Below the pieces are notes generated by a model. That model saw nothing but the letters and a program-made list of their open reading frames with translations. It was not told where the DNA came from and ran no database searches. Of a DNA stretch of 64,000 nt, positions 1 through 9,041 are shown one piece after another. A program made the translations under genes and the position numbers. Source of the DNA: SSF14 sp046331245 (lineage in GTDB: Bacteria; Actinomycetota; Acidimicrobiia; Acidimicrobiales; Microtrichaceae); assembly GCA_046331245.1 (NCBI GenBank), contig JAXLRH010000008.1, positions 120,579 to 184,578 of the forward strand. Direction: 5' to 3'. Positions within the stretch are counted from its first letter, which is position 1; each line of letters begins with the position of its first letter.

Positions 1-1
1 G

Positions 2-817
2 GCGACGCCGGCGGGACGCGGGCACGCGCTCGCTCCGGGCGGCGCGCCGGCCATGGTCGCGACCGACCTGGTCGTCCGCTACGACGACGTGCTGGCGGTG
101 CGGCAGTTGAGCGTCGGGCTGCTGGGCGGCGAGGTCGTCGCCCTCATGGGCCGCAACGGCGCCGGCAAGAGCTCCCTCCTGTGGGCGCTGCAGGGCTCCG
201 GCGACCGGGCCTCCGGCACCGTGGACGTCGGCGGGCGCGACCCCGCTGACCTCGGCGTCGCCGACGCACGCCGGCTGGTCGGGCTCGTGCCCCAGTCGTC
301 GGGTGACCTGCTCTACCACCAGTCCGTCGCCGAGGAGTGCGCCACCGCCGACGCCGCGGCGGGCGCGGCGTCGGGCGCCACGCGGGCGCTGCTCGACCGC
401 ATCGCGGACCGCGACGGCGCTGCGATCGACGACGACGCCCACCCCCGCGACCTGTCGGAGGGGCAGCGGCTCGCGCTCGTCCTCGCCATCCAGCTCGTCG
501 CCGCGCCCGGCGTGCTCCTGCTCGACGAGCCGACCCGGGGGCTCGACTACGGCGCGAAGGCGGCGCTGGCCGCCCTGCTCGCCGAGCTCGCTGCAGCAGG
601 CCGCGCCGTGGTGGTCGCGACCCACGACGTCGAGTTCGTCGCGTCGGTCGCCGATCGGACGATCCTGATGGCGCAGGGCGAGATCGTCGCCGACGGCGCG
701 ACGGCGGCCGTGATCTCGGCGTCGCCGATGTTCGCCCCACAGGTGTCGAAGATCCTGGCGCCGCAGGCGTGGCTGACGGTCGAGGAGGTGTCCGATGCGC
801 TCGACGCCCGCGGCTGA
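2..817 (+). CDS. ECF-type ABC importer ATPase, C-terminal part (5' end outside window)
   Basis: ATP-hydrolysing subunit expected to energise vitamin or metal uptake from the inner face of the membrane. The frame is open from base 2, and the first ATG in the window (53) follows a Gly/Ala/Pro-rich stretch that reads like an inter-domain linker. This is therefore probably the second half of a tandem two-ATPase protein. Counting from that ATG: Walker A GRNGAGKSS near residue 34, Q-loop VPQS, signature LSEGQ (one change from LSGGQ), Walker B LLLDEPTRGLD and H-loop THD. The stop overlaps the next gene, an S-component, by 23 bp, so the two are translationally coupled. ATPase identity is clear; assignment to the ECF class rests on the neighbour. 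Confidence 0.85.
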   Translation, partial: ATPAGRGHALAPGGAPAMVATDLVVRYDDVLAVRQLSVGLLGGEVVALMGRNGAGKSSLLWALQGSGDRASGTVDVGGRDPADLGVADARRLVGLVPQSSGDLLYHQSVAEECATADAAAGAASGATRALLDRIADRDGAAIDDDAHPRDLSEGQRLALVLAIQLVAAPGVLLLDEPTRGLDYGAKAALAALLAELAAAGRAVVVATHDVEFVASVADRTILMAQGEIVADGATAAVISASPMFAPQVSKILAPQAWLTVEEVSDALDARG

Positions 818-1646
818 GCTCGCACCCCGCACGGCAGCGCGGCGCACGGGCTCCGCGCTGCGGCTCCGCCCGCGCTCGGCCCTCGTGCTCGGCCTGGTGT
901 CGGTGGCGTCGCTGGCGGCGTTCTGCTGGCCCCTCCTGCTGGCGCCCGAACCGGGCGCGGGGCATTCGCTCGACGCGCCGCTCGTCTTCACGCTGATGCT
1001 GCCGGTGCTCGTGGGCATCCTGCTGGCGGAGATGAGCGAGGGCGGCATCGACGCGAAGTCGCTGGCGATGCTGGCCGTGCTGTCGGCCGTGGGCGCGGCG
1101 CTACGCCCGCTCGGCGCCGGCACCGCCGGCATCGAGACGGTGTTCTTCCTCCTCATCCTCGCGGGCCGCGTCAACGGTCCGGGCTTCGGGTTCGTGCTCG
1201 GCGGGACGACGATGTTCGCCTCGGCGATCGTCACCGGGGGCGTTGGCCCGTGGCTGCCGTTCCAGATGATGGCGGCGGGATGGGTGGGCCTCGGCGCCGG
1301 CCTGCTGCCGCGGGCTCGCGGGCGTTCGGAGATCGCGCTCCTGTGCGTCTACGGCATCCTGGCGGCGTACGTCTACGGCTCGATCATGAACCTGTGGTTC
1401 TGGCCGTTCGGAACGGGCGCCTCGTCCGACGTGAGCTACGTCGCCGGCGCGCCGATCCTCGACAACCTCCGCCGGTTCGCCGCGTTCGACGCCGTCACGT
1501 CGTTCGGCTGGGACACCGGCCGTGCGGTCACCAACACGGCCCTCCTGGTGTTCGCCGGGCCGGCGGTGCTCGCGACGCTCCGGCGGGCCTCGCGGCGTGC
1601 GGCGTTCGACGCTCCGGTCGTCTTCGACGACGCCGCCCCCGTCTGA
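795..1646 (+). CDS. ECF transporter S-component (substrate-binding membrane protein)
   Basis: Integral membrane protein of 283 residues with about six hydrophobic segments between residues 30 and 260. The motif GPWLPFQMMAAGWVGLGAG (about residues 152-170) resembles S-components of energy-coupling-factor importers, which bind a vitamin or other micronutrient in the membrane. It starts inside the ATPase gene, so the two are co-expressed; a transmembrane T-component is expected upstream of the window. The substrate cannot be read from the sequence; cobalamin or another vitamin is possible. The N-terminal 30 residues and C-terminal 20 are polar, probably cytosolic extensions. Confidence 0.7.
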   Translation: MRSTPAAELAPRTAARRTGSALRLRPRSALVLGLVSVASLAAFCWPLLLAPEPGAGHSLDAPLVFTLMLPVLVGILLAEMSEGGIDAKSLAMLAVLSAVGAALRPLGAGTAGIETVFFLLILAGRVNGPGFGFVLGGTTMFASAIVTGGVGPWLPFQMMAAGWVGLGAGLLPRARGRSEIALLCVYGILAAYVYGSIMNLWFWPFGTGASSDVSYVAGAPILDNLRRFAAFDAVTSFGWDTGRAVTNTALLVFAGPAVLATLRRASRRAAFDAPVVFDDAAPV

Positions 1647-1739
1647 CGCCCACTCCCCGCCGGCGAGCGCGCCGAACACATTTCTGTCTTATGTGGGGGA
1701 TCGACTCATCGGTCCGAGGCGAGGACCGACTGTTCACCT

Positions 1740-3266
1740 ATGACCGTGGCACCCCTCGACACCCCGCTCACGTCCGCGTCGCCCGTCGCACTCGACGAGC
1801 TCCCGTCCATGCCGGCGGCGGCGGTCACGATCGTGGGGCGTTGCGACGATCCGGAGGTGGGCATCGCCGAGCTCTCGGACGCGATCTCCCTCGACCCGGC
1901 GCTGTCGGCCCGGATCCTTCGCATGGCCAACTCCGCCGCCTACAGCCGCGGCAACGAGATCACGACCCTCGACCGGGCGATGATGCTCATGGGCCTGAAG
2001 GTCGTGAAGCTCACCGCGCTGGGCTTCGTCGTCAGCTCCACGCTGTCGGACTCGCTCAGCTCGGCCGCCGACCTCGAGAGCCAGGTGTGGCGCCAGTGCC
2101 TCGTCGAGGCCGTCGCCTGCCGTGAGCTCGCGCTCCTCGCCGGCATCCGCGCCACCTCCGAGGCGTTCCTCGTCGGGCTCTTCGACGGCATGGGTCAGCT
2201 GCTCGGCCTGCTCTCGCGACCCGAGGCGTTCGGCACGCTCCTGACCGAGGACCCCTGGCCGTCGTTCGACGCCCAGCGCGCCACCCTCGGCATGACCGTC
2301 ACCGAGCTGGTCCGCGCCGCGCTCGCCAGCTGGGGCGTGCCGCAGCTCTACAGCCTCGTGCTCGAGGCGGCCGAAAGGGTCGACGACGTGGCGGACCACA
2401 GCGAGGTCGGCCAGCTCAGCGGTGTGCTGACGCTCGCCCGTCACGCCACCCGCCAGCTCCTCGGCCACGCCGGCGCCGACCCCACCGAGGCCGACCAGGT
2501 GCTCACCCATCTCGGTCTGGCCCCCGACGCGGTGGACACGATCGCGATCACCCTCGGCACACACGTGACCGATCTCGCCGAGACGCTCGACGTCGACCTG
2601 GGCGCCACCCTCGACTACCAGGCCCTGCTGGCGCAGGCCCGCGACCAGATCATCGCCACGTCGATGCAGATCGCGCAGGAGTCGATCGCCAACGCCGCGC
2701 AGATCCAGCAGATGTCGGCCCAGCAGGACGACCTGCGCCGCGAGGCGCTCACCGACCGCCTGACGACGCTTCCGAACCGGGCGTGCTTCGACGACGCGCT
2801 GGCGTCGGCCATCGACGATCGCGTGAGCGGCCGCACCGTGTCCGGCGCGCTGGGCGTCGCGATGATCGACATCGACCACTTCAAGAGCTTCAACGACACC
2901 CACGGGCACCGCTGCGGCGACCTCGTGCTGGCGGCCGTGGGGGAGCAGCTGCGGGCCATCACCCGCAAGGGCGAGATGATCGCCCGCTACGGCGGCGAGG
3001 AGTTCGTGCTCGTGGCACCCATCGTCGACGATCTGGAGGCGCTGGAGAAGGCGGCGGAGCGCATTCGTTCGAGCATCGAGTCTCTGCGGGTCGAGTCCGA
3101 CGGGCTGCTCCTCAACGTCACGGTGAGCGTCGGTGCGATCGCGGCGGCGACCGTCACGTCGGCAGCTGCGGCCTCGTCGCTGGTGGAGGCGGCCGACCGG
3201 CTGCTGTACCAGGCGAAGAACGCCGGTCGGAACGCCGCCCGCGTGGAGGCGCTCGGCTTCTCCTGA
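1740..3266 (+). CDS. HDOD-GGDEF fusion, putative diguanylate cyclase
   Basis: Cytosolic 508-residue signalling protein. Residues ~15-215 form an HDOD domain (motif SLDPALSARILRMANSAAYS). A helical linker rich in Gln/Ala (~300-335) leads to a C-terminal GGDEF domain with active-site GGEEF at 418-422, so c-di-GMP synthesis from GTP is expected. The usual inhibitory site RxxD, five residues before GGEEF, is RKGE (409-412) here, so product inhibition may be weak. No transmembrane segment is visible. The ATG at 1740 has no clear ribosome binding site, but GACTGT at 1728-1733 lies 7 nt upstream, consistent with a leaderless mRNA. Compare the separate GGDEF and HDOD genes at 42595 and 44676. Confidence 0.88.
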   Translation: MTVAPLDTPLTSASPVALDELPSMPAAAVTIVGRCDDPEVGIAELSDAISLDPALSARILRMANSAAYSRGNEITTLDRAMMLMGLKVVKLTALGFVVSSTLSDSLSSAADLESQVWRQCLVEAVACRELALLAGIRATSEAFLVGLFDGMGQLLGLLSRPEAFGTLLTEDPWPSFDAQRATLGMTVTELVRAALASWGVPQLYSLVLEAAERVDDVADHSEVGQLSGVLTLARHATRQLLGHAGADPTEADQVLTHLGLAPDAVDTIAITLGTHVTDLAETLDVDLGATLDYQALLAQARDQIIATSMQIAQESIANAAQIQQMSAQQDDLRREALTDRLTTLPNRACFDDALASAIDDRVSGRTVSGALGVAMIDIDHFKSFNDTHGHRCGDLVLAAVGEQLRAITRKGEMIARYGGEEFVLVAPIVDDLEALEKAAERIRSSIESLRVESDGLLLNVTVSVGAIAAATVTSAAAASSLVEAADRLLYQAKNAGRNAARVEALGFS

Positions 3267-3270
3267 TCCC

Positions 3271-3306
3271 TTGCTCCGATATACCCCCTGGGGGTATCAT
3301 GCCGAG
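3271..3306 (+). promoter_or_regulatory. Copper-responsive promoter with CsoR-type operator
   Basis: A perfect palindrome ATACCCCCTGGGGGTAT at 3281-3297 matches the known CsoR operator type (TACCCC...GGGGTA). It sits between a plausible -35 (TTGCTC, 3271-3276) and a -10 TATCAT at 3295-3300 whose first three bases are part of the palindrome. Transcription would start at about 3307, the A of the copZ start codon, giving a leaderless mRNA. A bound repressor would cover the whole core promoter. No csoR gene is in the window. Confidence 0.8.
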
Positions 3307-3513
3307 ATGATCACGACCTCGTACACGGTTCAGGGAATGACGTGCGGTCACTGCGTCGAAGCAGTCCGCTCCGAGGTGGCACAGGTCGACGGGGTCACCG
3401 CGGTGAGCGTCGATCTCGAGACCGGCGCGCTCGACGTGACCTCGGTCGACGCGCTCGATCGCGCGCTCGTCGCGGCGGCCGTCGACGAGGCGGGCTACGA
3501 GCTGACGCCATGA
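3307..3513 (+). CDS. copZ: CopZ-like copper chaperone (heavy-metal-associated domain)
   Basis: Small cytosolic protein of 68 residues made of a single HMA domain with the metal-binding motif GMTCGHC (residues 10-16, Cys13 and Cys16). It is expected to bind Cu(I) and hand it to the copper ATPase encoded next. The start at 3307 is chosen because the HMA fold begins there and the operator/promoter lies directly in front; longer in-frame starts would run through the operator. The stop shares ATGA with the start of copA (3510-3513), so the two genes are coupled and under one copper-controlled promoter. Confidence 0.9.
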   Translation: MITTSYTVQGMTCGHCVEAVRSEVAQVDGVTAVSVDLETGALDVTSVDALDRALVAAAVDEAGYELTP

Positions 3514-5786
3514 CCGCGGCGGGGCCGGAGGCTCCCGGCCGGGTGGTCGACCTCGAGATCGGCGGCATGACCTGCGCGTCCTGCGCGGCCCGCATCGAGA
3601 AGCGCCTCAACCGGGTCGAGGGCGTGACGGAGAGCGTCAACTACGCCACCGAGCACGCGTCGGTCGCTGTGCCCGACACCTCCGAGGTCGACGCCGCCGA
3701 CCTCATCGCGCAGGTGGAGGCGCTCGGCTACACCGCCCGGCTGCCCGAGCCGCCTGTCACGACGGCCGCCGGGCACGGTGACGACGCCGACGATCCCGAC
3801 GGCGTCGACGCTGCTGACGATCCCGAGCTCCTGGCCCTCCGCCAGCGCCTCGTCGGCGCGACGGTGCTCGGCGTGCCCGTGCTCCTGATGTCGATGGTGC
3901 GGCCGCTGCAGTTCACGAACTGGCAGTGGCTGGCGTTCGCGCTGACCGGACCGGTCGTGGTGTGGGGCGCCTGGCCGTTCCACCGGGCGGCGGCGATGAA
4001 CGCCCGCCACGGCGCCGCCACCATGGACACCCTGGTGTCGCTCGGCACGATCGCCGCGTTCGGGTGGAGCGTGTACGCGCTGTTCTGGGGCGATGCCGGC
4101 ATGAGCGGCATGACGATGTCGATGAGCTGGTCGGGGTCGAGCACCGGTCACGCCGAGCTCTACCTCGAGGTCGCGTGCTCGGTCACCGTGTTCCTCCTCG
4201 CCGGTCGCTACTTCGAGGTTCGGGCGAAGCGGCGCTCGGGCGCCGCGCTGCGGGCCCTGCTCGGGCTCGGCGCGAAGGACGTCGCCGTGCTCCGTGACGG
4301 CACCGAGTCCCGGATCCCCATCGGGGACCTGCGGGTCGGCGACCGGTTCGTCGTGCGGCCGGGGGAGAAGGTCGCGACCGACGGCGTGGTCGTCGAGGGC
4401 GCGTCGGCCATCGACGCGTCGCTGCTCACCGGCGAGTCGGTGCCGGTGGAGGTGGCCGTGGGCGACGCCGTGGCCGGCGCGACCGTCAACGCCGGCGGCC
4501 GCCTGGTGGTCGAGGCCACCCGCGTCGGCGCCGACACCGCACTGGCCCAGATCGCCCGCCTGGTGACCGCTGCGCAGTCGGGCAAGGCCCCCGTGCAGCG
4601 GCTGGCCGACCGCGTGTCGTCGGTGTTCGTGCCGGTGGTGCTGCTGATCGCCGTCGGCACGCTCGCCGTGCGTCTCGCTGCCGGCGACCCGGCGACGCAG
4701 GCCTTCACCGCGGCCGTGGCCGTGCTCATCATCGCCTGCCCGTGCGCCCTCGGTCTCGCCACCCCGACCGCCCTCCTGGTCGGCACCGGTCGCGGCGCCC
4801 AGCTCGGCCTGCTCATCAAGGGCCCCGAGGTGCTGGAGTCGACACGGCGGGTCGACACCGTCGTGCTCGACAAGACTGGCACGGTCACGACCGGCCGGAT
4901 GAGCATGGTCGGCGTCTCCACCGACGGCGTCGACCGCGACCTGGCGTTGCGGCTCGTCGGGGCGCTCGAACTGGCGTCGGAGCACCCGATCGGCGAGGCG
5001 ATCGCCGAGGCTGCCGCGGCGGAGGGCGCGCTGCCGGCCGTCGCCGACTTCGTGTCGTCGCAGGGGATGGGCGCAGCGGGCGTCGTGGAGGGGCGTCGCG
5101 TGCTGGCGGGCCGCGCCACCCTGTTCGAGGAGCGGGGCTGGACGATCACCGACGCCGTCCGAGAGGCGCTGACCGCCGCCGAGGCCACCGGCAGCACCGC
5201 CGTGGTCGGTGGGTGGGACGGCTCGGCCACGGCCGTGTTCACGGTCGCGGACACGGTGAAGGCCACGAGCGCCGATGCCGTCGCCCGGCTGCGCTCCATC
5301 GGGCTCACCCCCGTCCTGCTCACCGGCGACCACGAGATCGCGGCGCGGAGCGTGGCGAGCGCCGTGGGCATCGACACCGTGATCGCCGGGGTGCTGCCTG
5401 CGGGCAAGGTCGACGCGATCGAGGCGCTGCAGCGCGATGGCCACGTCGTGGCCATGGTGGGCGACGGCGTCAACGACGCGGCGGCGCTGGCGGCAGCCGA
5501 CCTCGGCATTGCCATGGGCACGGGCACCGACGTCGCCATCGAGGCGAGCGACCTCACGGTCGTGAGCGGCGACCTGCGGGCCGTCGTCGACGCCGTTCGC
5601 CTGTCGCGCCGCACCCTGGCGACCATCCGCGGCAACCTGTTCTGGGCGTTCGCCTACAACGTGGCGGCGATCCCGCTGGCGGCCGCCGGGCTGCTCAATC
5701 CGGTGATCGCGGGGGCCTCGATGGCCCTGTCGAGCGTCTTCGTGGTGTCGAACAGCCTGAGATTGCGCCGATTCCGCCCCGGCTGA
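3510..5786 (+). CDS. copA: Copper-exporting P1B-type ATPase
   Basis: Integral membrane pump of 758 residues that exports Cu(I) at the cost of ATP. One N-terminal HMA domain carries GMTCASC (Cys22, Cys25). An acidic linker rich in Asp (~95-110) precedes the membrane domain. The ion-binding motif is CPC (410-412), the phosphorylated aspartate is in DKTGT (Asp454), followed by HPIGEA and the hinge GDGVNDAAAL (near 651). CPC plus the two C-terminal membrane helices fit the CopA subgroup. An extra Met/Ser-rich loop (MSGMTMSMSWSGSSTGH, about 197-213) lies between early membrane helices, on the likely outer face, and could bind copper. The gene starts in an ATGA overlap with copZ. Confidence 0.95.
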   Translation: MTAAGPEAPGRVVDLEIGGMTCASCAARIEKRLNRVEGVTESVNYATEHASVAVPDTSEVDAADLIAQVEALGYTARLPEPPVTTAAGHGDDADDPDGVDAADDPELLALRQRLVGATVLGVPVLLMSMVRPLQFTNWQWLAFALTGPVVVWGAWPFHRAAAMNARHGAATMDTLVSLGTIAAFGWSVYALFWGDAGMSGMTMSMSWSGSSTGHAELYLEVACSVTVFLLAGRYFEVRAKRRSGAALRALLGLGAKDVAVLRDGTESRIPIGDLRVGDRFVVRPGEKVATDGVVVEGASAIDASLLTGESVPVEVAVGDAVAGATVNAGGRLVVEATRVGADTALAQIARLVTAAQSGKAPVQRLADRVSSVFVPVVLLIAVGTLAVRLAAGDPATQAFTAAVAVLIIACPCALGLATPTALLVGTGRGAQLGLLIKGPEVLESTRRVDTVVLDKTGTVTTGRMSMVGVSTDGVDRDLALRLVGALELASEHPIGEAIAEAAAAEGALPAVADFVSSQGMGAAGVVEGRRVLAGRATLFEERGWTITDAVREALTAAEATGSTAVVGGWDGSATAVFTVADTVKATSADAVARLRSIGLTPVLLTGDHEIAARSVASAVGIDTVIAGVLPAGKVDAIEALQRDGHVVAMVGDGVNDAAALAAADLGIAMGTGTDVAIEASDLTVVSGDLRAVVDAVRLSRRTLATIRGNLFWAFAYNVAAIPLAAAGLLNPVIAGASMALSSVFVVSNSLRLRRFRPG

Positions 5787-5810
5787 GGTCCGTCGGGATT
5801 CCCCAGACAC

Positions 5811-5837
5811 TCAGTCAAGATCACCCAGGGCCGATAG
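5811..5837 (+). promoter_or_regulatory. Possible sigma-28/WhiG-type promoter of the GAF-PAS-GGDEF gene
   Basis: GCCGATAG (5830-5837) is one base from the -10 of sigma-28/WhiG promoters (GCCGATAA) and ends 7 nt before the GTG start, so the transcript would be leaderless. TCAG lies 15 nt upstream where TAAA is expected, a poor match. The 11-mer GATAGGTACAT (5833-5843) recurs upstream of the second GGDEF gene at 42508-42518. Confidence 0.4.
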
Positions 5838-5843
5838 GTACAT

Positions 5844-8075
5844 GTGACCATTGACCGATCGCCCGAGGACGAACGCCGACGCCTGGACGCATTGCACCGG
5901 CTCGGCGTCCTCGACACGCCCCGGGAGGACCGCTTCGATCGCATCGCCCGGGTCGCCACGGCGACGTTCGCCGTGCCGGTCGCCGTGATCACCCTGGTGG
6001 CCGAGGACCGGGTGTGGTTCAAGGCCCGTGTCGGCCTCGAGGTCGACGAGGTCCCACGCGACGAGTCGTTCTGCGAGCACGCGATCCAGTCCGGCGACGA
6101 CGTCTTCGTGATCGAGGACGCGCTCGCCGACCCCCGGGTGGCCGACCTCCCGACCGTGGCCGGCCCGATCGGGCTCCGGTTCTACGCGGCACGGGTGCTC
6201 CGCGATCCCGACGGCGAGGCGGTGGGCACGCTCGCGATCACCGATCAACGTCCCCGCACGCTCGGCGCCGACGATCTGGACCGGCTCGCCGACCTGGCGG
6301 GCCTCTGCGAGGCCGAGCTCCGCCGGACCGAGACTGAGGACATCCTCCTGCAGCTCGAGGCGGCACGCCGAACGGCCGAGACGCAGGCGGAGCGCCTCCG
6401 GGTCGCCGCCGAATCGTCGGGCATCGGCACGGCGCTGGTGACCACCTCCGGCGACGTGCTGTTCGCCAACTCGGCGTTCGCCGGGGTCCTCGGCCTCGCC
6501 CACGGCGGCGAGCTGACGGGCCGCAACGTCGACGACTTCCTGATCGCCGAGGACGCCGAGCGGTGCGACACCGAGCTCGCCGAGCTGCGCGCCGGCCGGC
6601 GCACCCGCGTCACGTACGAGGGAACGACACGCGAGCCGGGGCCGGGCGGCACCCGCTGGGTGCGCGTGCACCGGGCGATGCTGGCGACGTCCGATGGTGA
6701 CGACGCCGAGCTGCTGCAGATCGAGGACGTGACGAGCCAGCGGGAGCTCGAGCAGGAGCTCCGCCACAACGAGGCGATTGCGCGGGCCTCGCTCGACGCG
6801 CTCGAGCAGGGCGTGATCATCGCCGACTCCGAGGGCAACATCCTGCGCTCGAACCCGGCGGCGGTCCGCATCCTGGGATACGTCCCCACCGAGATCACGC
6901 GCACGTGGCAGACCAGCGGCTGGGACCTCCGCGACGAGTTCGGTCAGCCTCTGGCCGAGGAGGACCGTCCGATCCTGCGGGCGCTCGCGTCCGGCGTGCC
7001 CACCCGCGGCCAGATCGTGGGGTGCCGGCGCAAGGACGGCGAACGTGTGCTGCTCCGCATCTCGGCGGTGCCGAACGCCGGTGGCCTCGGGCGGCTCGTG
7101 GTGACGTTCTCCGACGTGACCGAGGACTTCCGGTCCCGTCGGCTGCTCGACGCCACGCTCGAGACGGCTCCGGTGGGCCTGGCCGTGCTCGACGTCGACC
7201 GGACGATCGTCCGCTGCAACTCGACCTTCGCCGAGCAGGCGGGCCGCACCCAGGCCGAGCTGATCGGCATGGACGCGCTCAGCCTCCTCGTCGACGCCGA
7301 CGACCAGGCGGAGGCGCTGCGCACCGTCGACCAGGTGAAGGCCGAACGGGGGCTCGCCGGTGGAGCGCTCCGTCGTGAGCGGCGTGTCGTGCGCCCCGAC
7401 GGCACCGAGGCCTGGATCACGTCCGACCTGGCGATCATCGCCGACCCCGACCAGCCGCGAGGCATCATCGCCACCTTCGACGTCACCGAGCAGCGCCGCC
7501 TCAACATCGAGCGCGAGGAGCTCACGCAGCGCCTCGCCCACAGCGCGACCCACGACGACCTCACCGACCTCGCCAACCGCTCGCTCCTCGAGGCGCAGCT
7601 GAACGGCTCCCTCGCCCGGGCGCTGCGCGACGACCATCGCGTCGGTCTGTGCTTCATCGACCTCGACGGCTTCAAGGTGGTCAACGACACGCACGGGCAC
7701 CACATCGGCGACGAGCTGCTCATCGAGTGCGCCAACCGCATCCGCGGTTCCATCCGCGGCGGTGACCTCGCGGCCAGGATCGGCGGCGACGAGTTCATCG
7801 TCGTGGTCGACCCCGTCGCCGACGAGGAGGAGGCGGTCGTCGCCGCCACCCGCATCCGCGACGCGCTCATCGCCTCGCTGGACCACCTCGTGCCGGGCCT
7901 CGCCTGCGGGGCGAGCGTCGGGGTGGCCGTCAGCTCGATCGACGACACGCCCTCGACGCTCCTGCGCCGGGCCGACGCAGCGCTCTACAAGGCGAAGGCG
8001 ACGAGGTCGTCGGCGATCCAGCTGGAGGTCGGCAGCGAGCTGCCGGCGTCAGCCCGAGGTGGGCACCGGGTGTGA
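5844..8075 (+). CDS. GAF-PAS-PAS-PAS-GGDEF diguanylate cyclase
   Basis: Cytosolic 743-residue signalling protein. A GAF domain (~20-165) opens with the segment RLDALHRLGVLDTPRE typical of GAF-containing cyclases. A short coiled-coil and three PAS-like modules (~185-300, ~305-425, ~430-550) follow. The GGDEF domain ends the protein, with active site GGDEF at 647-651 and a canonical inhibitory site RGGD at 638-641, so it should make c-di-GMP and be product-inhibited. No transmembrane helices and no EAL domain. The GTG at 5844 is chosen because the overlapping ATG at 5842 is followed at once by TGA. The 3' end overlaps the convergent exporter gene by 27 bp. Confidence 0.88.
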   Translation: MTIDRSPEDERRRLDALHRLGVLDTPREDRFDRIARVATATFAVPVAVITLVAEDRVWFKARVGLEVDEVPRDESFCEHAIQSGDDVFVIEDALADPRVADLPTVAGPIGLRFYAARVLRDPDGEAVGTLAITDQRPRTLGADDLDRLADLAGLCEAELRRTETEDILLQLEAARRTAETQAERLRVAAESSGIGTALVTTSGDVLFANSAFAGVLGLAHGGELTGRNVDDFLIAEDAERCDTELAELRAGRRTRVTYEGTTREPGPGGTRWVRVHRAMLATSDGDDAELLQIEDVTSQRELEQELRHNEAIARASLDALEQGVIIADSEGNILRSNPAAVRILGYVPTEITRTWQTSGWDLRDEFGQPLAEEDRPILRALASGVPTRGQIVGCRRKDGERVLLRISAVPNAGGLGRLVVTFSDVTEDFRSRRLLDATLETAPVGLAVLDVDRTIVRCNSTFAEQAGRTQAELIGMDALSLLVDADDQAEALRTVDQVKAERGLAGGALRRERRVVRPDGTEAWITSDLAIIADPDQPRGIIATFDVTEQRRLNIEREELTQRLAHSATHDDLTDLANRSLLEAQLNGSLARALRDDHRVGLCFIDLDGFKVVNDTHGHHIGDELLIECANRIRGSIRGGDLAARIGGDEFIVVVDPVADEEEAVVAATRIRDALIASLDHLVPGLACGASVGVAVSSIDDTPSTLLRRADAALYKAKATRSSAIQLEVGSELPASARGGHRV

Positions 8076-9041
8076 CGCGGTGGCCACGGCCACACCGATC
8101 AGCACCACCAGCATCCCGGCCACTCGAACCGCGCCGAGCGGTTCGTCGAGCACCACGGCGGCGAGCAGCACCGCGGCGACCGGCTCCGCCAGCGTGAGGG
8201 CCACCGTGTCGCCGAGGCTGAGCCTCGCCAGGCCGAGGGCCCACAACGCGTAGGCGAGACCGGTGGCCACCACGCCGAGGTAGGCGACCATCGCGACACC
8301 TCGCCATCCCCACGTGCTCGTGTCGGCGACGGTGGCCACGACGGCGACGGGCGTCGCGAGCGCGGCCCCGACGCCGAAGACCGTGGCGACCGCGGTCAAC
8401 GGCGGTCGACTCGTCATCAGCCGCTGCGTGGCGAGGCCGTACACCGGATAGCAGCAGCCTGCCGTCACGGCGAACAGCCAGCCGGCGATCGCGGCCCCGT
8501 GGACGTGCGGTGCGCCACCGCCCGTGCCCGAGAGCACGACGATGCCGGCCAGCGCAACCGCCACGCCGACCATGCGGGTGGCGGCGGGAGCGCGGCGCGA
8601 GACGACCCACTCGGCGAGACCCGCCACGATCGGCCCGGTGCCGATCGTGACCACGGCGGCCGGGCCGACGCCGACGCGGTCGACCGCTGCGAAGAACGCG
8701 AGCTGGTACCCGACGGTCGCGATGCCGCCGAGGGCGATCCACCAACGGTCGCGAGTGATCGTCGGTACGGTCGCGGGACCGGCCGGCGCGGCGGGCCGGC
8801 GCCCGAACGCGGCGACGACGACCAGCACCAGGCCGCCGATCACCACGCGCCAGGCGCCGACGGCGACGGGATCGGCCCCGTCGGGGCCGAGGCCGCGCGC
8901 GACGCCCGACGTGCCGAAGAGCACGGCGGCCACCGCCACGGCGCCGACTGCAGCCGGCGATCGCAGCGAGGCCGGCCCAGGGGAGGCCGGTCCAGGGGAG
9001 GCCGGGGATGACGGGGCCGGCGAGGCGCCCACGTCGCTCAC
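8049..9041 (-). CDS. EamA/DMT-family exporter
   Basis: Membrane protein of 330 residues with about ten hydrophobic helices in two similar halves, the layout of drug/metabolite transporters. Recognisable segments are GGIATVGYQLAFFAAVDRVGVG in the first half and TLAEPVAAVLLAAVVLDEPLG in the second; the latter is the family signature near the ninth helix. The exported compound cannot be predicted. The GTG start (9041) shares GTGA with the stop of the upstream lipoprotein gene, so they are coupled. The ~30-residue Pro/Ser/Ala-rich N-terminus is cytosolic. The gene end overlaps the convergent diguanylate cyclase gene. Confidence 0.85.
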   Translation of the reverse strand: MSDVGASPAPSSPASPGPASPGPASLRSPAAVGAVAVAAVLFGTSGVARGLGPDGADPVAVGAWRVVIGGLVLVVVAAFGRRPAAPAGPATVPTITRDRWWIALGGIATVGYQLAFFAAVDRVGVGPAAVVTIGTGPIVAGLAEWVVSRRAPAATRMVGVAVALAGIVVLSGTGGGAPHVHGAAIAGWLFAVTAGCCYPVYGLATQRLMTSRPPLTAVATVFGVGAALATPVAVVATVADTSTWGWRGVAMVAYLGVVATGLAYALWALGLARLSLGDTVALTLAEPVAAVLLAAVVLDEPLGAVRVAGMLVVLIGVAVATASHPVPTSG

